Source: Silene conica (taxonomy: Eukaryota; Streptophyta; Magnoliopsida; Caryophyllales; Caryophyllaceae). Taken from it: a DNA stretch of 64,000 nt. This document shows, piece by piece, positions 1 through 10,689 of this stretch (positions are counted from its first letter, which is position 1; each line of letters opens with the position of its first letter). The notes below the pieces were generated by a model, which was not told the origin of the DNA, ran no database searches, and was given only the letters and a program-made list of their open reading frames with translations. The DNA lies in the NCBI GenBank assembly GCA_029255685.2, contig CM055315.2, positions 45,551,705 through 45,615,704 on the forward strand, in the 5' to 3' direction. Both the position numbers and the translations under genes were made by a program.

Positions 1-504
1 ACCCTCCACTATTCAACCTCCTATGCATATTTACAAACAAAAACAAAACGGAAAAACCGACTAACACATATTCACAAAACTATGAAAATGAAAAAGCATG
101 TGAAACAAAAGCAAACTAAAACTAAACACAACAAACAAGCAACAACTAGAAGGTTAAACTAACAGCACATCAACCACAACAACCACAAGTTCCCCGAAGG
201 AACATCCAAAGCACAAAAATCCCGTTCTCCTTCATGATATCAACATAAAAAGAAATCGGGAGGGGGAGAAAGAAGTAGGAAAGAGTATACCAAGCATCTT
301 CATTCTCCTAATACCTCGGGTTGTCGTCATATCTGCAACTTGTTAGTCCAACAAAAATATATATACAAAACAAACAAATAACAAAAACAAAAGAAAGGAA
401 GAACATATTTTTTGAAATTTTTGAAATTTTTCGATTTTTTTGGTATTTTTTGAAGTTTTTTCATATTTACAAAAGCAAACAAATATACACAAAGTGGATA
501 TTTT

Positions 505-543
505 CCCTCCCCACACTTAAGATTTACATTGTCTTCAATGTAA
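505..543 (-). promoter_or_regulatory. 8-bp hairpin followed by polypurine-like motif, copy B1
   Basis: On the minus strand the arms TTACATTG and CAATGTAA (524-543) enclose a four-base purine loop and are followed by CTTAAGTGTGGGGAGGG (about 505-520), nearly the same as the true polypurine tract next to the LTR at 17794-17813. Family A has the same layout with different stem bases. A second plus-strand primer or an RNA signal is possible; function is inferred. Confidence 0.5.
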
Positions 544-650
544 CAAAGTGCAAAGGGGGAAATGAAGAAAAAGAGCGAAAACAACATGTTTTTGGCTTTT
601 TTGAAATTTTTGATAAAATAAAACTTGTTTTTGTATTTTTTTGAAATAAA

Positions 651-702
651 CGGTTCTTCCTCCCCACACTTATTTATATGCATAATGTGAGGAGGAAAAC
701 CG
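651..702 (-). promoter_or_regulatory. Long imperfect hairpin holding a GTGTGGGGA motif, copy B1
   Basis: The ends CGGTTCTTCCTCCCCACA and TGTGAGGAGGAAAACCG are nearly complementary around an AT-rich loop. On the element's own strand the 3' arm contains AAGTGTGGGGAGGAA, a third polypurine-like copy in this family. The same hairpin is at 20290-20341 in copy B2. Confidence 0.45.
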
Positions 703-1189
703 TAAAATAAAGAACATATTTTTGAAAGTATTTGGTTTTTCAATTTTTTTGGATTTTTGATTTTTATGAAGGCAATAAAAACAAAAAGAGACAAAAGAAG
801 ATGAAAAACTAAAAACTAAACTAAATGCTCTAAACTACATGTATGCAAACTACATGTGACAATATGATACAAAAATATAAATCTAATGCATCTAAATGAA
901 TGCAACTATATGCATCTAAACTAATGATTTGAAAACATGAAAAGAAAAATAAAACAAACTAACTAAACTAAACTAACTACTCTAGATGCATGCTAGAAAG
1001 GAAATGCAAACTAAAACGAAATTTGGATTAAGGGAGTTACTTGCTTTGTTTTGGATTTTTCCATGGGAGCAAAGTCATCACCAACCACCTCCAAAGGTGG
1101 TCACTCATCACCATCATCTTCATCACCATCAGCGCCTACATCTTCTTCGCCATTGCCCTCATCAACGACTATGAAGTCGTTCGGGTTGT

Positions 1190-2809
1190 TCACAAATCAC
1201 GGAAAGGAGAGGCATGCGACTCACTAGCTCCCGGGTCCCCATACATGCCATGAGGAGAAGGGTGTCCTCGAGGGGGAGGGTCCGGGACTCCACGAAAATT
1301 CGGTGGAAAGATCGGGTTGGAGAAGTACCCCGGGGAAACATTAATCTCCCCGTAAAAACGCCCCTCGGGGGGCACATAACCCCTATCAGGAGGCATGTAG
1401 TATGACGGTCGACCACTATCCGGATGATGATAACCCTCGCGAACGGACCGATCATAACTCAGAAATGTCCCATAGGCTTGATCATGGTAGAGGTAATCAA
1501 GCCTATAGGTCAAATCCCTATGCCGCTCATCGGCCAATGCTTGGCGCTGGTCCGCTAGATCCGCTGCACTTTTCATGCCCAAGTCAACCCGGGACATGAA
1601 ATCAATAAGCTCTTGGGGGCATGAAGATGAAGATGAACCGGAGGTGGATCCCTGGAAGTATGAGGGACCACTCTGGAACTGGGACATGGAAATGGGGGGC
1701 TGCTGAAATGGCTCAAACTGGAGGTCGGAAGGAGTGGCACCGACTCTATCTCTGGCGTAAACTCTCGGGGCACGCTGGTCTGGCGGGAGGTCCTCGGGGT
1801 CCGCCTCGATATCAAGGAGGTAAGAGGTCTTCCCCGGCACAACTTTCATCAACTCGGTGTTTGGCAAAGGGACTGAATTCTTGAATTTGTTGTCAACCCG
1901 AATCTGCCAATACTCTTTGCGATCACTGGGGTTATACCGTACCCACCCCAAAGCATCCTGCAAGTATCGGCTAGATAACACATTCTCACCCTGAATGAAG
2001 TCGACCGTGAAGTGCCTCTGACAACGGTTGTTGGCAATCAAAGTGACCACCCCCCCAACACAAATGGGGGTAGTAAGCTGAGGTTGGGATGCCAACCTAC
2101 TCAAGTGAAGGGCCATATGGTGAGCAATGTTTAATTTCGGGCCACCAACCAAGTAACAACCAAGTATCTCAAGCTCTGTAGTGGTGAAGTTATGCGGCTC
2201 ATCCCTAGAGAAAACGGTCCACCCCATGAACCTATGCCATATCCTAATCGGTGCCAAATGCACCCTATTAGCCGGTTTCTTTCTGCTTCTATCACTTACA
2301 AGACCGGTTATGGCTGTCCAAATGAGCTCGGTATCAAAGCCCTCCGGAGGCTTAATGGGCAATTTTCCGTCTAGCCCAAAAATTAAGGCAAATTCCTCTA
2401 ATGTGAAACGATGTTCCCTATTCATCAATCAGAACTCTAAAAATGCAACTTTCCCCAAAGTTCGGTTCTTAGTAACAACCAACGAACTCAAAAATTCCCA
2501 AGTTAACCGGGGAGATGTGTAAACCGGTTTTGTCTCATACAAAGTTTTCATACCCAAACCCTCAAAAAGAGCCGCAGTTATTTTCTCAATCCCTAATTCT
2601 CTCAATCTGGCTCTATCAATAAACCTAGTTGGGTGAAGGGGGCGATTCTTAAAATAGGTGAAATTACCTTTTTGTTGAATTGAAGCAAAGGTGAGACCGG
2701 GAAAGCAAGGATCCGGGCCAATGTTGCAACTCTCCATCACATTTTGAACCTCTTGCTCCACCGAAGGGTCGTGCCTTGATTTGGATCGCCTTTCTGTTCT
2801 TCCCGACAT
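1190..2809 (-). pseudogene. Athila ORF1-like region, copy B1
   Basis: This region lies 3' of gag-protease, the place of the extra ORF in Athila elements. Recognisable stretches are an N-terminal basic segment (MSGRTERRSKSRHD), a motif around LRELGIEKITAALFEGLG, then FTLEEFALIFGLDGKLPI, RIWHRFMGWTVFSR and LEILGCYLVGG. This order fits the plant Athila ORF-1 family (Pfam PF03078, assigned from memory). The C-terminal third is rich in Pro, Gly, Ser and Tyr. Function in the family is unsettled; an env-like or nucleic-acid-binding role has been proposed. It is a fossil with about one break, and the copy in B2 is very similar. Confidence 0.72.
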
Positions 2810-3116
2810 GGTTATTTGAAGGAGAGGTGATGAGGGAATAAAGGGGGTTTTGATTTGAGAGAGTTTGATGAAGTTTGCTGGGGTTATTGAAGGTAAGGGA
2901 TGAAGAGGAGAGAAGGAAATGAGGAAGAACGAAGAAGAAATGAAGTGGAAAGAGTAAGAAATGAGGTAGCAATGAAGAAGAAAAGAGGAGGGCGAGTAAC
3001 ATAAAAACGCGACAGGGGGCTCTCAGCCGGTTGGGGACCGGCCGCCGGCTGAGAGTTAGGGTTTGGTAAATTTTCGATTTTTCGAAATTTTCTAAGGGGG
3101 TTTGATTCTGAGCCGG
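2810..3116 (-). other. Noncoding spacer upstream of ORF1-like region, copy B1
   Basis: Purine-rich DNA on the plus strand with one CCGG module at 3024-3051. Nothing coding is recognised. The right edge, GCCGG at 3112-3116, is the target duplication of the solo LTR. Confidence 0.6.
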
Positions 3117-4817
3117 TGATGGCCGGATTTTGTCGTCGATTCCGTCACCAAAAACAATTTTTAAACTCCCAAATTAAGTAGTATAATTTAGGGTCGAACC
3201 CAAAAGACGGTGGGGAAGTTGTATATTTAAGTTCTAGTTCGAGCTTGAGTCGGGTAATAAGTTTGAGATTGATTAACAACTAAAGAACAATTAAAACAAA
3301 TAAATTTAGATAAAATTGATGATAAGGAGGACTAGGGTGTCGGGGGTCACCTAGGTAAGTCGGTAGCCAAACGTAAGGCAACGGTCTCGTGTCACTTCTA
3401 TGGTAAGTCTAGGGTCATCTCTTCTCTCGAGTCGACTACCCTTAGGTCAAGACTAGTCCTAGCTTTCGCTACAAACCAAGCTAACCTAACACATAAGCAT
3501 GCTCATGAAACTCAAGACCATCGTCTAAAGCAAACAAAGCGAAGACTAATACCCAAACGTCGTTGAGGCAATTCGTCGAACACGTAACATGCAAGATGCG
3601 AAAACTTAACCAAAGAAGCAAACAAGACTAACCCTAAACATTTTTCATGGCTACTAACTACCCAAGCAAACCCCTAACCCTAGAATGAAACTACTCACAC
3701 ATGATTAAAGAAGAAACATGAACAAATGAGGAATTGATGATAAACATTATGAGAAAATGAAAGAGTAAACAAGTAAACAAGGAAAACTTAAAGGAAATGC
3801 AAAAATAAAGTAAAGATGAAGAAGATTATACCATTAACTATGGAAAAGGAAATGACTTGGATGACAAGTTGAAGGATTCTTCCAAATCCCCCAAAAATTA
3901 CAACCCAAATAATCCACTAACAAATGCTTAAACACAAACTTAAGGAGAATCCTCTAGAGAGATGAACTAATAAAGAAAGATTAAGTAAAGATCTAAATAA
4001 GATTAAAGTATTTTTTAGTGTTTTTGAGTCTAAGTGCTAAGTATTCAAAACAGTAGTAAACCCTAAAAAAGCTTAAGAATGCGTAATAAGAAGTGTGTAA
4101 ATGAAAGACTAAGTGCGGGTTTATATCGAGCTCGAAATTCTGAAAAATGCCTCCCAGTCGGTGGACCGGCTGCCGGCGGTGGACCGGCTGAGAGCCCAAA
4201 ATCTGACTTCTGAGTTTTCTTCAAATGGCATAGCTTTCCAGCCGACCGACCGGCCGCCGGTCTGGCACCGGCTGGGAGACCTTTTCTTCAACTCTGATTT
4301 TTCTTCAAAATTCTTTCAGCACAGGTCCCCTCAGCCGGTGGACCGGCTGCCGGTAGTCCACCGGCTGGGAGCCCTTTCTCAGGAATCTGCCCATCATGCA
4401 ATTTCTTCGTTCTTCAAATTTTGGCTAAGTATGGAACAGTCATCCCAGCCGGCTAACCGGCTGCCGGTAGGCCACCGGCTGGGAGCCTTTTCTTAAAGGA
4501 CTGGAAAACTTCCTCATTTTTATCAAAAGTCAAGTCAAAGTTCCCCAGCCGGCCTACCGGCCGCCGGCTGGGAACCGGCTGGGAGGGCCTGAAGCGGCTT
4601 CTTCACAAAACCTTCATAAATCTTCATAAATCGCTCCAAATTCACCTCGATTTCTCTCGTTTCTTCGCCCCCGCCGTAATGCCTACAAAAATTAGACAGA
4701 ATAGGAATATACGAGGCAACGGACGTAAAAACACCTAAAGATACGCGAATCGAGGTCGAATCATGACCGAAAACAAAGAAAATGCAAAGGAAATGATGAC
4801 CAAAATGGAGCTCATCA
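3117..4817 (-). mobile_element. Solo LTR of a diverged family B relative
   Basis: It starts TGATGGCCGG and ends CTCATCA, like the family B LTR, and aligns with that LTR along its length (1701 bp against 1587 bp) but with many differences. Identical GCCGG copies flank it at 3112-3116 and 4818-4822. Copy B2 has the uninterrupted site at 30900-30904. No internal sequence is attached, so this is the usual product of recombination between the two LTRs of an inserted element. The insertion is younger than the split of B1 from B2, though the subfamily itself is older. Confidence 0.93.
4154..4587 (-). repeat. Five CCGG palindrome modules in the solo LTR
   Basis: Modules of about 36-45 bp begin near 4154, 4238, 4332, 4445 and 4546. 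Each has CAGCCGG-like and CCGGCTG-like ends around a central GCCGGC or GCCGGT. On the minus strand they lie just upstream of a degenerate TATA-like AT run near 4121-4126, as in the family B LTR. Confidence 0.8.
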
Positions 4818-5311
4818 GCCGGCGGACCGGCTGCCGGCCGACCGGCTCAAAATCTTGTCTTCAAATTTCCTTTGCCTTCTCTTCTTCTTTTTTCACTTCA
4901 CAAAAACACTCCCAGCCGGCGGACCGGCTGCCGGCCTACCGGCTGAGGAGCTTACTTCGTCTTCTTTTTCTTCATCAATCTTCACTTGCAAAAACTCCCA
5001 GCCGGCGGACCGGCTGCCGGCCGACCGGCTGGGGAACCCTTCTCCTTTCTTTTTCTTCAACTTTGGTTCACACAACACACGATTCTCAGCCGGCGGACCG
5101 GCTGCCGGCCGACCGGCTGGGAATCATTTCCTCTTGAATTTTTCCAATTTTTGAACAAGTCATCGTCTTCTCAGCCGGCTGACCGGCTGCCGGTTTGGTA
5201 GAGGCTGGGGATGCAAAATCTGAAATCTGCCCAAATAAACTATAAAAAACAGAAATGTGTCCAGGGCCTCCCAGCCGGTATGGTACCGTCGGCCGGTGGG
5301 CCGGCTGGGAG
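4816..5311 (-). repeat. Internal CCGG module array, copy B1
   Basis: Six modules begin near 4816, 4913, 4999, 5087, 5172 and 5272, spaced 85-100 bp, within the spacer between gag-protease and the ORF1-like region. The commonest form runs CAGCCGGCGGACCGGC then TGCCGGCCGACCGGCTG. The outer arms pair with each other, so each can fold as a GC-rich hairpin in otherwise AT-rich DNA. The solo LTR inserted in the first module. Confidence 0.85.
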
Positions 5312-5577
5312 TACCTGTACACAATTTCGAGAAATAATTTAATTTGAACATAAAAATCAACTTTGCCTACAACGGTTTTGCCCATAATCCTCCGACTATA
5401 CTCATGAATCATCCACTAACAAGCAACAAACATATCCAAATATCTCATGGAAGCTAAAAATTAAACTAAAACCGAACTAACCATGAAACTAACATGAAAA
5501 CTAGATGAACTAAAGGAAACTAATACTTACAACCGGTGGTTGTTGAGTGACTCCACCAAACCTTTCACGATCAATCA
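5312..5577 (-). other. Spacer 3' of gag-protease, copy B1
   Basis: AT-rich, no recognisable coding content, nearly the same as 31394-31659 in B2. Confidence 0.5.
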
Positions 5578-8500
5578 TCAATCTTTGTAGGTGGAAACTT
5601 CGTCCATGCTAACTAGTGACCTTAAGAAAAGGTCAAAAGCCGCGGACGGGGCTTCCACTTTGCTCTCACTTCGAGTTTCCATCTTGCTCATCATCAACTT
5701 TCGAGCTTTGACATCTTTTCCGGCAATTAGCTCCTCTAGGTCCCTTTTTTCAACCAAAGGGTCTTTAAAAGAACTAGCACAACTTGGTTTTCCTTGATCT
5801 TTATCACGGTCTCTCTTCTTCGGACTAACCAACTTCCCGCTAGTAAAACTAGCATCCGCATTCTTCAAGGTCATACTTTTCATGATTCCCTTCTCATCAA
5901 ACATCTTAGGGACATCATTCACCAACAAACTTGCAACCATGCCAACATTCTTTTCCTTAAAATTTGTACCGGGAGCTTCCGGAACCACGAATTCACACAA
6001 CTCATCTTCAACTTGAAAGGTTAGCCTACCTTTTTTCACATCAATGATTGCTCCTCCGGTGGCCAAGAAGGGCCTCCCAAGAATAATGAAAGAGCTTTCA
6101 CCGACCGGAATATCAACGACCATAAAGTCGGTGGGGATGGAAAGCGATCCAACCTTGACCACCGCATCTTCAAGGACCCCAATAGTAGGCCTAACCGTCC
6201 CGTCGGCAAGAATGATGTCCGTTATAGGAGGGGATAAGTGTTTAATGTTCAATTTCTTTGCCATGGCAAGTGGGATAACACTCACACTTGCTCCAAGATC
6301 GCACAAAGCGTGCTCTATGTGTCTTCCTCCTACGGAGCATTGAATAGAGAAGCTCCCCGGGTCTCCTAACTTAATTGGCAAATCTCTTGGGATCTTTTTC
6401 GCCACTAGTGAAATGACATTGACTTCCTCCTTTTCTTGGGTGGAGGGGATTGTGGCCTCTACTTCCTCAACAAGTTTGATCAACTCATTGCAACGAGGGT
6501 CCCCCTTGGTGATTTTACGAAAGAATTCGCACATCTTTCTCTCCATGAGGCTCTCCACATATCCATGGTCCTCCTCTTCTATCACATGAACCTTTTTTCC
6601 TTTGGCACTCGGGCCTTCATCACAATTCTTCTTCGGAATGTTCAAGACTTGTTGCATCACAAAGTTTAAGTCATCAATGTCGACTTCATTACAATCATCC
6701 GGAGGAGTGTTGGGCACCATCACCATCACCTCCTCCTCAACACATTCCTCACTTCCACTCCCAAATACCGTCATAACTTGCTCTACCTTGGACCCTCCTT
6801 CATCATCCCTCTTCTCAAGCATTGGTTGCTCATGTTTGCTTGTCATAAAAGCATTGACACCATGTGGTTTTGAAGCGTCCCAGGAGCTTTGACCTTGGCC
6901 AAGAAAGCCGCCCGGTGGCCTTTGTGGGTTGGCTAAGGCTTGTGAAGCAACTCTAGCCTCCATCTCCCGGATCTCTTTTTGATTTGTCATCTTCAAATTC
7001 ATCATTTCTTAATTATGTGTCGCTTGCATGCCTTTCACAAGTTTAAGCAACTCTCCAACTTGGGAGTCACTTGAGAGATCTTGATGAGGTGTGTTGGTAA
7101 GGGGCAAGGGAAACCCGTAGTCATTCCTTGCACCCCCACTTTGTTGATTTGCTTTGGGACCTTGATTGTTGAAGTTTGGGTTTTGGTGGTGGTTAGGAAA
7201 TTGTTGGTTGAAATTTTGGTCATTGAGGCTTTGATTGTTGAAATTGTTGTTGTGGAAGTTTTGTTGGTGGTTTGGGTTGTGGAAATTTTGTTGGTTATGG
7301 TATTGGTTGTTGTTTTGGTTGTTGAAGTTTGGGTTGTTGTTATTGAAGTTTGCATTGAAATTTTGTGGGTTTTGGTTGTTTTGGAAATTTGGATTAAAGT
7401 TCGGGTCATTGAAACTTTGTTGAAAGCCTTGATTGGCTTGGTTAGATTGGTTGCCTTGGTAGAAATTGTTGTTGTTGAAATTGTTCCTCGGGTTGATGTT
7501 TCCACCCCTTGGTTGAAAACCGGGGGGGTTTTGCCCTTGAGGTTGTTGGATTTGATGAGGATTCAACACATTGGTACTTTTGTAACTCATATAGGGGCTT
7601 CCTCGGATCCCTTGATGGTAATAGTTCGAATTTGGGTTGAAAGTATTGGGGTTTTTTGGGTTGTTAAAGGCTTGGAAAGCATATACCTTCTCCATACTCT
7701 CACTTCCCTCATAGGAATTGTTGTTTGCACACACATCAAAAGTATGCCCGCATCCCCCACATAAGTCACATGAAGCAACACTATTTACTTGGTACATTCC
7801 CGGGACTTTGCTCTTGGTTTCTTTGGTAGTGGAGCCCTTAGTCAACTCTTCCAATTTCTTGGTTAACATGTCCAATTTGGCATTGGTTTCTTTGTTTGCC
7901 TTTGCATTGGAAATGTGCTCACTAGGGTACTTGCTACTCTTCCTCAAGACATTCCCCCTAGTACCATAATTTTCCTCCGAATAAACAATCTTCTTGATGA
8001 GTTCCGTTCCCTCATCATGTGGCAAGTGGTCAAAGCTACCACCCGCCGATGCATTAACCATTTCTTTAGTCCGGGGGAGAAGAGTCTGAAAAAAGGTTTG
8101 GGTTGTGTGCCAAGGTGGTATCCCGTGGTGTGGGCACTTAGCAAGCAAATCTTGGTATCTATCCCAAGCTTCTCCCAAAGATTCTCCCTCGTCTTGTTGA
8201 AACTGAGTTATCTCATTTCGGAGCATCGCGGTCTTGGAGGATGGGTAGTACTTGGCAAGGAAAGTCGTTGCCAAGTCGTCCCATGTGGTGAATGTATTTG
8301 GAGCATGGACATTTAACCACCTATCCGCCTTGTCGGTTAAGGAATAGGGGAAAAGCATAAGCCTTAGTGTCTCTTCGGGTACTCCCGTTTTCTTTATCAT
8401 TGCGACCTTACCCTTGAACTTTCTCAAGTGCCCATGAGCATCTTCGTGAGAAGCCCCGCTAAAGGCATTCTTCTCGATTGAACTCATTTGCGAAGGGTGT

Positions 8501-8847
8501 ATTTCGAAATTTTGAGGAACAAGAGCCCCGAAGTTGATTGGATTGGTGGTGTCATTGTGATTGGGCCGGTTATGATCACGAAGAGCGGCCATTATATGAA
8601 TTGGATGGTTGTTTGGAAAGTATGGTGATTGTGGTGGTGATTGATAAAACGGATTGTCAAAATTGTCGGATGTTGGGCTAGGATTGCTTTGATTGGGACT
8701 TGGTGGTTCGGATGAAGAGGGGTTGTTTTGGCAAGTAGATGCTTGGGACGCAATTCTTACCCTTGCAATAGTCTTCCTCCTTAGGGCCCGAAAGAGCCTC
8801 TCCGGTTCGGAAGATGACAACAAAGAGTTAGAGTCACCCCTAGGCAT
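5578..8847 (-). pseudogene. gag-protease region, Athila type, copy B1
   Basis: The natural start is the ATG at 8847 (MPRGDSNSLL). Order of parts: a gag capsid core (Pfam Retrotrans_gag type) at about residues 130-270, with LFPYSLTDKADRWL and TWDDLATTFLAKYYP; a CCHC zinc knuckle at about residues 360-372 (CDLCGGCGHTFDVC); a long Asn/Gln-rich tract; then a retropepsin-like domain with CDLGASVSVIP and IILGRPFLAT. In the family these package RNA and cut the Gag polyprotein. No reverse transcriptase follows. Upstream, the frame runs on into the LTR of the inserted A1 element, which is chance. A fossil with about one break. Confidence 0.85.
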
Positions 8848-9320
8848 AAAACTTAGCAAACAAATTAGTCGTCCTTGATGCGTGCCTATTTTATGATGTT
8901 TTACATCTATTTTTACACGCATTTTGTCGCTCATTTACTATGTTTTAAGCATTTATTTCCCAACAATTGTCTACTTTCGTATTTTTATGCTCTTTTGCAG
9001 ATTTATGCGGAAAAGGGGCGATTTTGTACCAAATTTATGCCCTCGGGACTTTTCATGATTAAGGACAAGAAGGAACGAAGCCTAGCGCACATTTCAAGGC
9101 CTAAAGATAGCTTTAACAAGCAAAGAATCGATCCACGACATTGCAGCCTGTTTCAAATGGCTATATCTCAAGTTCTAGAGCTGATAATGGAGTGATTCCA
9201 GTTGGAGGTGAAAGCTTATCCTCTTAGCTTTCCAACGCCGCAAGAATCGCTTGATTACGATAAGTAACGAAGAAATGGCAGCTGTTTTACGATCGACGCG
9301 CGCTGCAGTCCCGACAATTG

Positions 9321-9353
9321 GGTCGACCGACCTACTAACTGGGTCGACCGACC
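9321..9353 (+). promoter_or_regulatory. Phased palindrome pair in U3 of A1
   Basis: Two copies of GGTCGACCGACC start at 9321 and 9342, exactly 21 bp apart and about 75 bp upstream of the TATA-like box. The same pair is in the 3' LTR (near 14854-14886) and, with small changes, in both LTRs of A2. Each copy contains ACCGAC, a DRE/CRT-type core. Confidence 0.75.
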
Positions 9354-9425
9354 ACAGCACAGACCCAGAAGTTTCCGCGAAGCCCATTGAAGTGTTTAGG
9401 TCATTGGGAAACTCTTTATTTCCGC

Positions 9426-9434
9426 CTATTTAAG
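9426..9434 (+). promoter_or_regulatory. TATA-like box, A1 5' LTR
   Basis: CTATTTAAG follows the palindrome pair and precedes AT-rich leader DNA. It is conserved at 14959-14967, 45309-45317 and about 50453-50461. Likely the LTR promoter; the start site is inferred. Confidence 0.55.
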
Positions 9435-9886
9435 CCAAATTTCGTGATTAGGGTTAAGCATTCAGAGTTTTACATCTAGTTTTCTACCTAGTTACCTATC
9501 AAATCTCACATCTAGTTTTAGTTTTAATCTTTCCATAATCATCACACACTTTTCTTTAGTTTTATACATTGTTCATCATCAATCATTCAAGCATTCAATA
9601 AAGTTTGTTCCTTTCCTTCCTTAATCCATTGTTTCCGGTAATTCCTTTCTTAATTTCAGTTTTAATATTGTTCTTATTTTAGAATCATTAGTATCCGGTT
9701 TAATTTAGAATCCCAAGCCTTTATTATTATTGCATGTTTAGATTTATGTTCTTTATAACTTTCATGTTTATTCCTATTTTTATTATTGTTCCAGCAACTA
9801 TGAGTAGCTAAATTTCATATGTTAGGATGTAGGGAGTAAATATGCATAGGTAGTATAATCCCCGAATCAACATGTCGCAGGCAGGA

Positions 9887-9919
9887 GGTCAACCGACCAC
9901 CATTATAGGTCGGCCGACC
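9887..9919 (+). promoter_or_regulatory. Second phased palindrome pair in the A1 LTR
   Basis: GGTCAACCGACC at 9887 and the perfect palindrome GGTCGGCCGACC at 9908 are again 21 bp apart, now downstream of the promoter, so probably transcribed. Also present in the other three family A LTRs. Confidence 0.7.
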
Positions 9920-10517
9920 GACTCGTGTTCGAATTCCGTTTCGCTTTTATTTGTAGACTATAATAACCTACAATGAGACCAAAAGGAGACTTGTAGGATG
10001 TTAGTATTGACCTACCCAAGATTGAGAGATTTGGGAAGGGCATTGGTTTACATCTTAAGACGGATAGGTTACTTAAGACTGAAAGGTTTGTGATCTAGAA
10101 TTTAGGAATCACCCTTATTGTTGACACCCAATAATTGTGAGACCTAGGAACTAATAGCATAGACCGAAAGGAGCTATTAGGTAGCATAGACCTAAAGGAT
10201 ATGTTACACCCCTTACGCGACTGCAATACATGTTGACTTAGGATTTATATTATCTTAGCTGTTTATTACCCAAACATCCTAGCATCTCTTTTATTATATT
10301 TTTATTCTCATCTTTATTTACTTGTTTTACCTTATTCTTAGATTTAGTAACAACCAATCAAACCCCCTCTCTTTATTATTATTTTATAGATTAAAAATTA
10401 GCAAACGGAATTAACCTTGTCTCTCTGTGGTTCGACCCTTGACTTATCCTATCTAAGTTTAAGCTGAGGTTTTATAAATCTTATCTTTGACACCCCTCAA
10501 CGACGGGTGTCAAATTT

Positions 10518-10535
10518 TGGCGCCGTTGCCGGGGA
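10518..10535 (+). promoter_or_regulatory. Primer-binding site (tRNA-Asp), A1
   Basis: TGGCGCCGTTGCCGGGGA begins five bases past the 5' LTR and is complementary to the 3' end of plant tRNA-Asp, as is usual for Athila/Tat elements. Confidence 0.9.
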
Positions 10536-10689
10536 GACGGTATAATTTTGTTTGTTAATTTTTAGTTTATTTTTCTTGTCTTAAGGAACTTCGGTTCCTT
10601 AAGACCGTTACTTACCTTTTCTTCTAGTTTTGTTTCAGAAGACAGGTTTTTGAGAGGAAGACTTGAGTACTCTCAGTGCTATTGCGATC

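Larger units (their letters stand above)
1..1189 (-). other. 3' noncoding region of copy B1
   Basis: AT-rich DNA between the ORF1-like region and the 3' end of family B. It matches 19639-20756 of copy B2 almost base for base. Open frames here come from A- and T-rich runs and have no recognisable content. It holds two purine-rich GTGTGGGGA motifs with hairpins (listed separately) and a small inverted repeat at 1084-1101 (ACCACCT and AGGTGGT arms). Position 1113-1117 (ATCAT) is the empty site of the D insertion found in B2. Confidence 0.75.
8876..10512 (+). repeat. 5' LTR of A1
   Basis: TG...CA boundaries are fixed by the target duplication and by alignment with 14409-16045. It holds a palindrome pair, a TATA-like box, a second palindrome pair downstream, and a conserved stretch with the phrase CATAGACCGAAAGGAGC. 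The short frames inside have no recognisable content. Confidence 0.95.

Noticed and set aside
327-794. Open frames of 107-155 codons on both strands (also 19960-20433)
   Set aside because: They arise from A- and T-rich runs in family B 3' noncoding DNA, are rich in Phe/Lys/Ile and have no recognisable content.
4763-5412. Frames with repeated Gln-Pro-Ala-Asp-Arg-Leu-Pro peptides
   Set aside because: They translate the CCGG modules in both directions and different frames; no single frame is favoured.
7081-7764. A 227-codon plus-strand frame (also 33167-33850)
   Set aside because: It is the antisense shadow of the Asn/Gln-rich gag tract and reads as Val/Leu repeats.
7009-8934. A longer gag frame with about 29 extra N-terminal residues
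   Set aside because: The extra residues come from the LTR of the inserted A1 element. Copy B2 and the ATG at 8847 give the natural start.
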